A stretch of 40,696 bases of DNA from a virus, in the IMG/VR virus record IMGVR_UViG_3300034073_001280, positions 1-40,696 of that record; one strand, written 5' to 3'. Every line of letters begins with the position of its first letter. The first letter of the stretch is position 1. Below are positions 30,802-37,755 of this stretch, piece after piece. The notes below the pieces were generated by a model. It made no database searches. It worked only from the letters and a program-made list of their open reading frames with translations, and was not told the origin of the DNA. Position numbers and translations under genes: made by a program.

Positions 30802-31283
30802 TACAATCATGTGCTAGAAATAGCAACATAGCCAAATTCGGAACCTGCGGGTAGGGTAGCATGGAGTTGCTATCACACATGAGATTCACCAAGTCTTCTC
30901 TCCCACGACACCCAATGTGATACACAGGGTAGGAGCTAACCAGCTTTGATAGGTTAGCGAACTTAGCAGGCGTTGCGCAACTCGTAATGACCCGACCGTA
31001 ACCATACATCTAGACCAAGAGAAGCAGTGATCAACAGCACTCTCTAGATTTCGCAGACGGAAGTATACAGCTTTAGAAACGGCATGAGACTTGTCTCCCT
31101 GATTCTTTAGTTATAACTGCGAGATAACCTGCCCTTCGAGTCGTGGAGCATGACAGAATGAAAGCAAGTTAGGGCTGTAGCAACCTGAAGTGAAAGGGTA
31201 CACCGTGTACTTTCTTTTCACCTCTAAAGTTGCTCAACCTTGCCTGCTTTCAATCAAAGAGCATAAAGTTAATAACATACTAA

Positions 31284-31307
31284 AGTATAACTAAGAGTAT
31301 AACTTAG
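31284..31307 (+). repeat. Tandem 12-bp repeat, possible operator
   Basis: agtataactaag (31284-31295) is followed immediately by agtataacttag (31296-31307), one difference. It lies in the AT-rich 3' part of the non-coding RNA region, before the terminator. Confidence 0.6.
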
Positions 31308-31334
31308 AATACACTACAATTAGACCATTGCACT

Positions 31335-31372
31335 ACCCCTATGAGCTTAACGGCTTGTAGGGGTTTTCTTTT
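31335..31372 (+). terminator. Rho-independent terminator of the non-coding RNA
   Basis: ACCCCTA (31335-31341) pairs with TAGGGGT (31358-31364). An inner GAGC/GCTT helix and loop TTAACG lie inside, and TTTTCTTTTG follows. It precedes the first rightward coding gene. Confidence 0.88.
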
Positions 31373-31414
31373 GTCTAATCGTCTTTCAAAATAATTAAAA
31401 TAAGGATGACTAAA

Positions 31415-32308
31415 ATGAAGTATACCGATGCGTACATCAAATCAGATGCTTTTCTTGATACGTTTGAATGGAGAAAAGTAAGAATGGAAGCTATCTTGAA
31501 ATATGGTAAACGTTGTCAGTGCTGTGGTGCTGTTCCTCTCCCTAGCAACGATGTTAAGATACATGTTGATCATATTATTCCTAGAAAAGTTGATACGTCT
31601 CTCGCACTTGAACTTTCTAATCTACAAGTCTTGTGTAACGTGTGCAATCATGGGAAAGGAAACTGGAATACTACTGATTGGAGGGAGTTTGAGCCACCTG
31701 AAACTAATATAGAATACTCTTGCGATTGTAAAGATAAAAATAAACCTGAAACAAGTAATGAGCACAAACCCATAGCAAGCGTACAGAGATACCTATCTTA
31801 TGACATTAAAATACCGCAAGAAGTGAGGAACAGTATGCGAAGATTTGGGCCTAAGTATAGTCTAGAGTTGGGTGTTATCGTTACTAACTTACTGTTCTCA
31901 TTGACAGAGGATGCGTGCATTGCTTACTCGCGGGCCAAAGGTGCTCATCTAAACCTCAGAAGAAATACAAACGTCTTGAGAATTAATGCTGCAATTGATG
32001 TGCTGGAAGAGGCGGACCTTCTTATTAATTTTATTGGCAAAGGCTCAAAAGAAAAGAAATTTCGTCAATCGAGTACGATTCTTCCTACAGAAGAATTTAA
32101 GAGTGTATATTCGCACCTTATCTCTGATGAAAACTTCATGCTGAAAGTAAAGAACTACTGGCAGAAAGCCAAAAACGAGGTGAAAGCTGTAGCATCCCGA
32201 CCTAGACGAAAAGTAAGTATTAAAAAGAAAGTCCTCCCTAAGAATAATTTAAAAGTCAGAAAAGACGTTATGAAAGAGTTGTTGACAGTGCTAACAACTT
32301 GGGGGTAG
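31415..32308 (+). CDS. HNH nuclease fused to winged-helix-like domain; ends at in-frame amber
   Basis: I chose ATG 31415, 8 nt after AAGGA (297 aa). The N-terminal HNH domain has Cys34/Cys37, Asp52-His53 (VDHIIPRK), Asn69, Cys74/Cys77 and His79. Residues about 128-225 resemble the winged-helix start of a phage/plasmid replication protein family (RRNTNVLRINAAIDVLEEAD, then FRQSSTILPT). A basic tail ends at TAG. The frame stays open for 57 further codons after TAG (next entry). The upstream terminator separates it from the non-coding RNA; its promoter may be the weak TTGTCT...TAAAAT near 31370-31400. Confidence 0.78.
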   Translation: MKYTDAYIKSDAFLDTFEWRKVRMEAILKYGKRCQCCGAVPLPSNDVKIHVDHIIPRKVDTSLALELSNLQVLCNVCNHGKGNWNTTDWREFEPPETNIEYSCDCKDKNKPETSNEHKPIASVQRYLSYDIKIPQEVRNSMRRFGPKYSLELGVIVTNLLFSLTEDACIAYSRAKGAHLNLRRNTNVLRINAAIDVLEEADLLINFIGKGSKEKKFRQSSTILPTEEFKSVYSHLISDENFMLKVKNYWQKAKNEVKAVASRPRRKVSIKKKVLPKNNLKVRKDVMKELLTVLTTWG

Positions 32309-32482
32309 ACTATCCTCTGTGTGCATGATAGCTTCGTTGTAGCGAAAGAGCACCTAGAACTCCTAGTCTTGACAATGGCAGACAAGTTCAGGGAGAGATT
32401 CAAGATTGATTGTCCTGTGCCTATGTCAATCAAATGGAAGGACACTGACAAGAGCGTACTTGAGAAGAAGATTGTGCTTTAA
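32309..32482 (+). pseudogene. Polymerase-like C-terminal remnant in frame after the amber
   Basis: In the same frame as the HNH gene, translation continues TILCVHDSFVVAKEHLELLV to a TAA at 32480-32482. The VHDSF motif is typical of the palm of single-subunit polymerase-like replication proteins, whose N-terminus is a winged helix like that in the preceding gene. The catalytic middle is missing. I read this as a deleted, amber-interrupted relic. Programmed read-through of TAG giving about 355 aa is the alternative. Confidence 0.6.
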
Positions 32483-32497
32483 CAATTGTTGCAAATT

Positions 32498-32521
32498 CAC
32501 TACATAAGTTGATAAGTAGTG
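32498..32521 (+). promoter_or_regulatory. Inverted repeat upstream of promoter
   Basis: CACTAC (32498-32503) and GTAGTG (32516-32521) form a perfect 6-bp inverted repeat about 20 bp before the -35 at 32540. It is a possible operator. Confidence 0.45.
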
Positions 32522-32539
32522 CAGATTTCAAACAAGTGC

Positions 32540-32567
32540 TTGACAAAGTAGATTTTAATGCTAGTAT
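32540..32567 (+). promoter_or_regulatory. Sigma-70 promoter for the rightward small-gene block
   Basis: A perfect TTGACA (32540-32545), 16-nt spacer and TGC-TAGTAT (-10 at 32562-32567 with TGn). The start would be about 25 nt before the first small gene. Confidence 0.72.
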
Positions 32568-32595
32568 CACAATACTTTAACTAAAGGACTAACCC

Positions 32596-32724
32596 ATGTA
32601 CCAACTCCGCAAACACCGCTGCATGTACTACATCTTCTTTGGAGACAAGCAAATCTCTCAAGGGATGTATAAGCAACAGGCTGAGAAAGAGATTGCAAGG
32701 ATGATTGAAGAGTTGTATGCTTGA
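32596..32724 (+). CDS. Hypothetical protein, 42 aa
   Basis: First gene after the promoter at 32540. Begins MYQLRKHRCMYYIFFGDKQI, ends MIEELYA. AAGGACTAACCC upstream is a fair ribosome site. Not recognised. Confidence 0.62.
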   Translation: MYQLRKHRCMYYIFFGDKQISQGMYKQQAEKEIARMIEELYA

Positions 32725-32786
32725 GGCTTCTAAATTTAATTGAAAGTGAGTAGCAAAGCTACAAACGATAATGAAAGGAAACTAAA

Positions 32787-32816
32787 ATGACAACTTTTAA
32801 AACTGGAGGCTTTTAA
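32787..32816 (+). CDS. Possible 9-codon leader peptide (MTTFKTGGF)
   Basis: ATG 32787 follows GAAAGGAAAC and ends with TAA directly against the next ATG (TAAATG). Its codons for Gly-Gly contain the GGAGG ribosome site of the following gene, so it may serve coupling. It may be incidental. Confidence 0.35.
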   Translation: MTTFKTGGF

Positions 32817-33149
32817 ATGACTATCGCAACTGACATGGGATTTGAGGTTGGTAAACTGTATCGTGTAATCAACGACGAGAATTCTTTTTACTACAAAAAC
32901 GGAATGATTGTGGAGTTTATAGAAGATGACACATCTGACGCGCCTTGGTTTGGGTATGTATCTGGGCCGATTGGAGAAAGTATTCGTTATAGCCCTGAAC
33001 AACGAATTGCAATACCTCTTGAACACCTTGTTCCAGTAGAAACCCCAAAGACCTACGAAGCCTCTACAAACAAACCTCTTCTCCTTCTGTACATCCAGCA
33101 GCAATACCCTGATGACAAGGTGCTGAAGGCTTTGGTGGAGAGTCTGTGA
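32817..33149 (+). CDS. Hypothetical protein, 110 aa
   Basis: GGAGG lies 7 nt upstream. The N-terminal part (FEVGKLYRVINDENSFYYKN) looks like a small beta-barrel and the C-terminal 30 residues are helical. Overlaps the next gene as TGATG. Not recognised. Confidence 0.7.
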   Translation: MTIATDMGFEVGKLYRVINDENSFYYKNGMIVEFIEDDTSDAPWFGYVSGPIGESIRYSPEQRIAIPLEHLVPVETPKTYEASTNKPLLLLYIQQQYPDDKVLKALVESL

Positions 33150-33424
33150 TGCAAATCCTAGACTATAACCTAGTCCTCACCTGTCAATGCTGCCCTGAGC
33201 AATACGATGTTCTTGATGTAGAAGGAAAGCAATCTGGATATATCCGTCTTCGTGGAGGGAACTTCCGAGTGTACTATCCCGATACAGGTGGAGAACTTGT
33301 GTTCTATCATCGTTTTGAGGATGACGCATGGAAGGGCATGTTCGACAACGACGAAGAACGAGAAAAGTACTTGACAGAGGCTGTTAAAGCGATTCATAAT
33401 AGAATCAAAGAGGTTAAGGAATAG
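33149..33424 (+). CDS. Conserved phage hypothetical protein, 91 aa
   Basis: Starts at the ATG overlapping the previous stop. The pattern LTCQCCPEQYDVLD and YIRLRGGNFRVYYPD is one I have met in other phages without a known function. The Cys pair CQCC might bind metal. Acidic helical C-terminus. Confidence 0.72.
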   Translation: MQILDYNLVLTCQCCPEQYDVLDVEGKQSGYIRLRGGNFRVYYPDTGGELVFYHRFEDDAWKGMFDNDEEREKYLTEAVKAIHNRIKEVKE

Positions 33425-33437
33425 AGAATGCCTCTAG

Positions 33438-33534
33438 AATCGCTTTAAAGGCACCTAGAAGCCCCTTAAAGCATTGACTAAGGGGTAGGTAGCCTGAAGG
33501 TGCTAGAAGGGCTTAAAAAGCGTTTAAAACGATT
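33438..33534 (+). repeat. Triple-nested structured leader element with repeated 19-bp core
   Basis: Three nested arms: AATCGCTTTAAA (33438-33449)/TTTAAAACGATT (33523-33534) with one mismatch, GCACCT (33451-33456)/AGGTGC (33498-33503) and CCCCTTA (33462-33468)/TAAGGGG (33479-33485). The core 33479-33497 recurs exactly at 27425-27443 on the other strand. It lies in the 5' leader of the gene at 33547, 13 bp before its ATG. Confidence 0.72.
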
Positions 33535-33546
33535 TAAGGAGAAATT

Positions 33547-33744
33547 ATGCAAATACAACGAACGCCTCACGGCTTTGACTGGAACTGTGCTAAGATTGAA
33601 TGCCTAGCTTCTGATGAGAAGAAAGGTTGGATTTATCTTGGCGTGACAACACCTAAAGACTCTATCGAGATTTATATTACGAAGTCCGGTAAGATGCGTG
33701 TGTATAATGCTAAGGACTCGACTAACAAGAAGGAGATACTATGA
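33547..33744 (+). CDS. Hypothetical protein, 65 aa
   Basis: TTAAGGAG precedes the ATG. A beta-rich basic protein (WIYLGVTTPKDSIEIYITKS). Directly downstream of the structured leader element and so the first candidate for control by it. Not recognised. Confidence 0.67.
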   Translation: MQIQRTPHGFDWNCAKIECLASDEKKGWIYLGVTTPKDSIEIYITKSGKMRVYNAKDSTNKKEIL

Positions 33745-33926
33745 CTAAAACAGAAATTATCGCAAAGATTGAAGATTTGTACGAACAACTACGTGACAAT
33801 GAGTACAGTAGCTGGTACAATCGCCCTACGACGACTTCGTGGGAAAACTCCTATGAGTACACCCGGTACAGCGAATTGAATACTGAACAAGAAAAACTCG
33901 TTATCGAACTTGAGAAAGCCCTTTAA
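33741..33926 (+). CDS. Hypothetical protein, 61 aa
   Basis: Start overlaps the previous stop by ATGA. Acidic, Tyr/Glu-rich and helical at both ends (MTKTEIIAKIEDLYEQL, KLVIELEKAL). Not recognised. Confidence 0.65.
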   Translation: MTKTEIIAKIEDLYEQLRDNEYSSWYNRPTTTSWENSYEYTRYSELNTEQEKLVIELEKAL

Positions 33927-34094
33927 ATGAAGAAAACCCTAGTCAAGAGCATTAAAATCTCCTTCCAAGAGAAGACCTCTAAAGGCTTTGTTGATCGCTC
34001 TTTTGATACACCAAAGGAGCATCTGGAATGGCACTTGAGCCAGATGAAAAAGAGTCCTGATTTCATCAGGGGTGTTTCGTATCGTAATATTTGA
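33927..34094 (+). CDS. Hypothetical basic protein, 55 aa
   Basis: ATG immediately after the previous TAA. Begins MKKTLVKSIKISFQEKTSKG and ends VSYRNI. Coupled translation is likely since no strong ribosome site is seen. Not recognised. Confidence 0.62.
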   Translation: MKKTLVKSIKISFQEKTSKGFVDRSFDTPKEHLEWHLSQMKKSPDFIRGVSYRNI

Positions 34095-34107
34095 ATAAGG
34101 AGTAATT

Positions 34108-34266
34108 ATGTTTTGGATTGTTCTGTTTACCCATACTGTCTGGTTGACTTTGGCTGTAGGTCAGATGTATACTAAGGAACCTATCGAACCTTGGCGGTAT
34201 TTTGTGGCTGTACTGGCCTGTACCATTTGGGCTGTACCTAGTGCTTTTAAAACTTACGGAGGTTAA
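34108..34266 (+). CDS. Small membrane protein, 52 aa
   Basis: AAGGAGTAATT precedes the ATG. Two hydrophobic helices (about 2-19 and 31-46) flank a short acidic/Pro turn. Its stop abuts the next ATG. Confidence 0.66.
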   Translation: MFWIVLFTHTVWLTLAVGQMYTKEPIEPWRYFVAVLACTIWAVPSAFKTYGG

Positions 34267-35289
34267 ATGAAAATCCAATATTACTCAACAAACATTGGAG
34301 TATTTTTCAAGATTGACGGATATTATTCGCACTACGATTTGTCAGGACATTTTGGTATTGTTGAAATCAACGGTAAGGACGTTACTCCGCTTGTACCTAA
34401 CAACGGGTGGTATCATTTTGAAGGTGAACTCAAGGACTTCAAGAAGCGCAACCCTCCGAAGAAGGAGCAGGTTGGCTGGAAGCTGATCAATCCTGAACTT
34501 GCTTCAGATAAGATTCCTTTGGCTCTCAACATGGGGCAATTAAAGCAAGTCTGGGATTCCGATGAGGATGAATATACTTATCATGGTGCCTATGCAAGTC
34601 TCGCTAGCCTCTATCAAGCGGATTGCACCGAACTTCCTGCAGAGATTGTTCCTGTGGAAGTAGAACTTGTTAAACTCCGTGACTTGCACATCGAAAACTA
34701 CGAAGCTCCTTCAGAAATGAAGATTCAGGTTCAAGATGGTAATTACGGTGGTAAACTTCAAGTACAGGACTTGAGCAAGGTTGCCGTCTTTGCTGATATT
34801 GAGCGAATGCTGACTCCCGATTTCCTCTTGCACACTCGTCCTTGCTCTTTGACAAGCGAACAAGTCTACAAGATTGTCCGTGCTCACATCCTGAATAACA
34901 TTGATGGTAAGGCAGCTCGTGTAACAAGTAATTATGATTTTTGCTTTGTAGTAGAAAAAGTCATTGAGACTAAGCCCTACGAAGTAAAGACTGAAAAACT
35001 TACTTCGGGTATGCGTAGCTACAAACCTCCACGATTCACTACAGCAACCAAGACGACAAAACAGCAGAAAATCTTTGAGATGACTTGGAAGGGCGCTCAC
35101 CACGGAGGTGGGTACACAGGTTATACTTGCATTGAACCTTGGGAAGCTAACAGCCTGAAGGAACTTTATGAGTACATGCAGCAATATTTGAAGGATTTGA
35201 TGCTAGAGATTAACAAACCTGTAGTAGAATGCCAGCACTGCAACGGATTGGGTTGCATTACGAAGACTATTGGGACTAATGCAAGATAA
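34267..35289 (+). CDS. Unknown phage protein with C-terminal zinc-type knuckle, 340 aa
   Basis: The largest intact gene of the rightward block after the HNH gene. There is no recognised catalytic motif. The N-terminal about 60 residues look beta-rich. The C-terminus carries CQHCNGLGC, a DnaJ-like CxxCxGxG knuckle, which would usually come in pairs but is single here. Two earlier Cys residues are isolated. ACGGAGG lies upstream. Role unknown. Confidence 0.75.
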   Translation: MKIQYYSTNIGVFFKIDGYYSHYDLSGHFGIVEINGKDVTPLVPNNGWYHFEGELKDFKKRNPPKKEQVGWKLINPELASDKIPLALNMGQLKQVWDSDEDEYTYHGAYASLASLYQADCTELPAEIVPVEVELVKLRDLHIENYEAPSEMKIQVQDGNYGGKLQVQDLSKVAVFADIERMLTPDFLLHTRPCSLTSEQVYKIVRAHILNNIDGKAARVTSNYDFCFVVEKVIETKPYEVKTEKLTSGMRSYKPPRFTTATKTTKQQKIFEMTWKGAHHGGGYTGYTCIEPWEANSLKELYEYMQQYLKDLMLEINKPVVECQHCNGLGCITKTIGTNAR

Positions 35290-35299
35290 GGAGTAAAAT

Positions 35300-35464
35300 T
35301 TGCCAAAACAAAAACAAAATCGCCACCCAGCAACCCCAACTCAGCAGGACTTTGAGCAAGATAGGTTTTATTACAACAACGAGGAAGATTTCCGTGAAGT
35401 TTTGAGTGAAGTACTGTATGATCTAGACTCAGATGAAGAGCAACGAGTTAGTAAGTTTTGGTAA
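35300..35464 (+). CDS. Hypothetical acidic protein, 54 aa
   Basis: TTG start at 35300 with AAGGAG 6 nt upstream. Begins MPKQKQNRHPATPTQQDFEQ, then an acidic tail (DLDSDEEQRV). Not recognised. Confidence 0.58.
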   Translation: MPKQKQNRHPATPTQQDFEQDRFYYNNEEDFREVLSEVLYDLDSDEEQRVSKFW

Positions 35465-35510
35465 TGAGCTGCTTGCAGCGAAGTATATTGGTAAAATTAA
35501 AGGAGAATAA
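35433..35510 (+). CDS. Possible 25-aa protein overlapping the previous gene
   Basis: ATG 35433 in another frame encodes MKSNELVSFGNELLAAKYIG and five more residues, stopping as TAAATG at the next start. The end-on coupling is suggestive, but no ribosome site is visible. Confidence 0.3.
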   Translation: MKSNELVSFGNELLAAKYIGKIKGE

Positions 35511-35723
35511 ATGGCTACACGTATCGCAACATCAGCTTTAACGGGACGTATATTTGAAGGTAAGGTTGATAGTAAAGGTTTGCACTTTGTTGGACAAAAG
35601 AAAGACGTAACTAGCGATGTATTGAAAGCTGTGATTGACAAAGCAGAATACCACGGAGGTTCTTTTGATATTGAAGGTGGGAATCAAAAGTGGGTTGTTA
35701 CAGTAACTGAAGTAAAGGAATAA
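35511..35723 (+). CDS. DUF7446-like phage protein, 70 aa
   Basis: Begins MATRIATSALTGRIFEGKVD, then DVTSDVLKAVIDKAEYHGG and FDIEGG. I recall this as a conserved small phage family of unknown function. AAAGGAGAATAA precedes the ATG. Confidence 0.75.
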   Translation: MATRIATSALTGRIFEGKVDSKGLHFVGQKKDVTSDVLKAVIDKAEYHGGSFDIEGGNQKWVVTVTEVKE

Positions 35724-35725
35724 AC

Positions 35726-36028
35726 ATGCAAGTAAAATTCGGAGAATTTAACGCCATGAACAACGAGACTATCCAAGTAGTCCCAGAACAAATCGCCGGT
35801 TACGTCATCCAGCGAAGCCCTACAGACAAGTTCAAATTTAACTGCTATGCTGTAGATAAAGAGGACGAACTTCTTTTCTGTGCAGCTTCTGATTTGGACT
35901 TTGAGAAGGCTACTACCCTTGTAGACGCTGTGAACAAGGAGTATTTCCCTGTAGTTCCAAGCCCTACGGAAGTTGCTTTCGTAGAAATTGGTGGAGAGTC
36001 TAAGGTTTATAACATTACTGCGAAATGA
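35726..36028 (+). CDS. Hypothetical protein, 100 aa
   Basis: A mixed alpha/beta acidic protein, two bases after the previous stop, with AAGGAAT upstream. The segment GYVIQRSPTDKFKFNCYAVD is beta-like. Not recognised. Confidence 0.69.
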   Translation: MQVKFGEFNAMNNETIQVVPEQIAGYVIQRSPTDKFKFNCYAVDKEDELLFCAASDLDFEKATTLVDAVNKEYFPVVPSPTEVAFVEIGGESKVYNITAK

Positions 36029-36216
36029 ATACACTTAACGAAACCCTCTCTGGCTTTGTCCCTACTCGTTCTTTGGTCAGCACAAAGGAGATTCATCTCC
36101 GTGGGCTTAAGGGTTCTGGTAAAGACAAGGAGCCTTGGAAAGAAAAAAGCAAAGATAAGAAACGAAAAAAGGATTGGAGTAAAGAACGCGAAAAGAAAAG
36201 AGGCTGGTATGAATAA
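36025..36216 (+). CDS. Hypothetical Lys-rich protein, 63 aa
   Basis: The C-terminal half is extremely basic (KDKEPWKEKSKDKKRKKDWS), a disordered nucleic-acid-binding type tail. Overlaps both neighbours. Not recognised. Confidence 0.64.
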   Translation: MNTLNETLSGFVPTRSLVSTKEIHLRGLKGSGKDKEPWKEKSKDKKRKKDWSKEREKKRGWYE

Positions 36217-36412
36217 TTTGATTCAGATGTTATTTCCTTGGTCAAAAGATGACCCTGTTCTGCACTGCAATGTCTATAAGACAGTAGGTTGCGCGCATGT
36301 GGATGGAATGCTTTGCAATATGAAAACCTGCGATGTAAAAGTGCAGTTAGAAATAACCCCCAGAGGAAAAACAGAGATTTTTCGTGCTGGTCGCTATGAA
36401 GGAGAAACATGA
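36209..36412 (+). CDS. Hypothetical protein, 67 aa
   Basis: I chose ATG 36209 (MNNLIQMLFPWSKDDPVLHC) because the longer frame is a shadow of the Lys-rich gene. Four Cys (positions about 20-41) could form a zinc site. Not recognised. Confidence 0.62.
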   Translation: MNNLIQMLFPWSKDDPVLHCNVYKTVGCAHVDGMLCNMKTCDVKVQLEITPRGKTEIFRAGRYEGET

Positions 36413-36825
36413 AAAACCTCCCAGTGAAAATTAACGATGTTATTGAGGTTCTCCCCGGTTGCCCCTTCTCTGGTCTTGTGTACTCTAAAGGTATTGTCCG
36501 GGAGTCCTTGAGTTTCATGTCCTGTGTAGTAGAATTCCCTGCGGATAAGCGAAGTACCGATGGACAACTTATGGAGACTTTCCAAGGACGTTATTGGTGC
36601 ATCCCTTGGAAGTACCTGCGGGTTGTTGAGAGTGCTTATGATGATAAGGTCTGTGAACTCATGGAAGAACTTCAATCTCTTGAGGATGACTTGATGATTG
36701 CTAGAAGTTGTCTGGTATACTCCGAAGAGATGCGAGAGATTCAGTATGAGCAGATTAAAAAGTTGGTAGAAGATATAGACTTGTTGAAAGCAGAGTTGTA
36801 TCATCTGAAGTTCAATGGTAATTAA
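36409..36825 (+). CDS. Hypothetical protein with C-terminal coiled coil, 138 aa
   Basis: GAAGGAG precedes the ATG, which overlaps the previous stop. The first 75 residues are beta-rich (VKINDVIEVLPGCPFSGLVY), and residues 80-135 form an acidic coiled coil. Not recognised. Confidence 0.7.
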   Translation: MKNLPVKINDVIEVLPGCPFSGLVYSKGIVRESLSFMSCVVEFPADKRSTDGQLMETFQGRYWCIPWKYLRVVESAYDDKVCELMEELQSLEDDLMIARSCLVYSEEMREIQYEQIKKLVEDIDLLKAELYHLKFNGN

Positions 36826-36839
36826 GAAAGGAGTTTAAT

Positions 36840-37148
36840 ATGGGTTACTACACAACATATACACTGAGTACAACTCAAGGCTATGACAACCAAGAGGAAA
36901 TTGAAGAAACACTACAAGAAATCTCTGGTTACTCTGTTAAGTTTGGTTGGAATGATTCTTGCAAATGGTATACTCATGAACAAGACATGAAGGAACTCAG
37001 CAAAATTTATCCAGAGACTATATTCCTTCTTGAAGGAGAAGGAGAAGAATCTGGAGACATTTGGCAAAAGTACTTCAAGAATGGTAAGATGCAGGTGTGC
37101 AAAGCGGAGATTGTATTTCCTGCTTTTGATGAATCGAAACTTGTTTGA
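36840..37148 (+). CDS. Hypothetical protein, 102 aa
   Basis: Starts MGYYTTYTLSTTQGYDNQEE, a beginning seen in several phage and bacterial unknown proteins. Alternating strand and helix with a conserved-looking CKWYTHEQDMKELS. GAAAGGAG upstream. Confidence 0.71.
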   Translation: MGYYTTYTLSTTQGYDNQEEIEETLQEISGYSVKFGWNDSCKWYTHEQDMKELSKIYPETIFLLEGEGEESGDIWQKYFKNGKMQVCKAEIVFPAFDESKLV

Positions 37149-37160
37149 GAGGAAATTGAG

Positions 37161-37385
37161 ATGAAAGACACCAAGGAATTAAATGCAGGGATTGCGTTGC
37201 TTGCTCTTCAGAACTTTGATGAAGCACAAGTACTTTCTGAAGAAGACTACACCAAAACTGTTGCAATGGTATATCGTCTTGAAAAGACTCCTTTGTACAA
37301 AGATTCTAAAGATTCAGATAATGCTATCCACATCCAGCAAGCTTTTACGCTGATTGAAGAATACCTCAAGGAACAAGGAGTTTAA
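37161..37385 (+). CDS. Hypothetical helical protein, 74 aa
   Basis: Helical, acidic, Ala/Leu-rich (ELNAGIALLALQNFDEAQVL). GAGGAAATTGAG upstream of the ATG. Not recognised. Confidence 0.67.
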   Translation: MKDTKELNAGIALLALQNFDEAQVLSEEDYTKTVAMVYRLEKTPLYKDSKDSDNAIHIQQAFTLIEEYLKEQGV

Positions 37386-37386
37386 C

Positions 37387-37590
37387 ATGAAGCAATTCAA
37401 AGAAGGTCAGATTGTAAAAGCTACTCAAGATGCGCCTTACGTAACAGCAGGAGAAATCGCTGAAGTTAAGATGAGTCTCATCAGCCTTGATCTTATACTT
37501 GTGTTTCATGAAGGTATAGATGATGAAAGTGCTTTTCCTTGTAAGCAAGCGAATCCAGAGCACTTTGACTTCTACGAAAAGATTGCCTGA
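37387..37590 (+). CDS. Hypothetical SH3-like protein, 67 aa
   Basis: I chose ATG 37387, with AAGGAG 6 nt upstream (MKQFKEGQIVKATQDAPYVT). A short beta-barrel-like pattern. Not recognised. Confidence 0.66.
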   Translation: MKQFKEGQIVKATQDAPYVTAGEIAEVKMSLISLDLILVFHEGIDDESAFPCKQANPEHFDFYEKIA

Positions 37591-37755
37591 GCCTTTGCTC
37601 AATCTAAAATCGCAAGCGGAAGGCGACGACTTCTAGGAGAAGCCACCTTGCTTACCGCATCGAGATAACTAAGTTAAAAGAGTCCTTCTGACTCGCCTAT
37701 TCACTCGGGCAGAATACGAAGGAAGCTCTCGAACCCTATAACCTAAAGGAGTTTT
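37591..37755 (+). other. 165-bp non-coding gap with several hairpins
   Basis: Perfect short stems: GCCTT (37591)/AAGGC (37620), CTTCT-AGG-AGAAG (37630-37642) and GAGTC-CTTCT-GACTC (37680-37694). TCCTTC can pair alternatively with GAAGGA at 37718. No U-run, no cloverleaf and no open frame. Possibly a small RNA or long leader of the next gene. Confidence 0.4.

Larger units (their letters stand above)
30808..31372 (+). ncRNA. Large structured non-coding RNA candidate, about 565 nt
   Basis: Bounded by the promoter at 30773-30801 and the terminator at 31335-31372, with no credible rightward gene inside. Visible helices: TCATGTG/CACATGA and TAGCAAC/GTTGCTA near the 5' end; GCTAACC (30935-30941)/GGTTAGC (30952-30958). 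ATCT-AGAG-AGTG (31008-31029)/CACT-CTCT-AGAT (31038-31049) is enclosed by CCGT/ACGG. A three-level arm GAAAGCA (31160)/TGCTTTC (31245), AGCAAC/GTTGCT and GTGAAA/TTTCAC is capped by GTACA-CCG-TGTAC. GAGTTGC near 30864 can also pair with GCAACTC near 30976, a possible long-range contact. Size recalls ornate large phage RNAs such as GOLLD and ROOL, but I do not recognise the family. Confidence 0.66.

Noticed and set aside
30656-31009. 117-aa minus-strand open frame across the divergent control region
   Set aside because: It runs through the leftward promoter, has no ribosome site and lies opposite the structured RNA; composition is unlike neighbouring genes.
30808-31372. Group I or II intron as explanation for the structured region
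   Set aside because: There is no upstream exon on the plus strand, no convincing conserved catalytic core, and a terminator lies at the 3' end. A promoter-to-terminator RNA fits better.
32155-32451. 98-aa minus-strand frame across the amber region
   Set aside because: It is an antisense shadow of the HNH/polymerase-remnant frame.
31415-32482. Amber codon reassignment across the genome
   Set aside because: TAG is used as a normal stop elsewhere (for example at 27027-27029), and no other gene appears interrupted by in-frame TAG.
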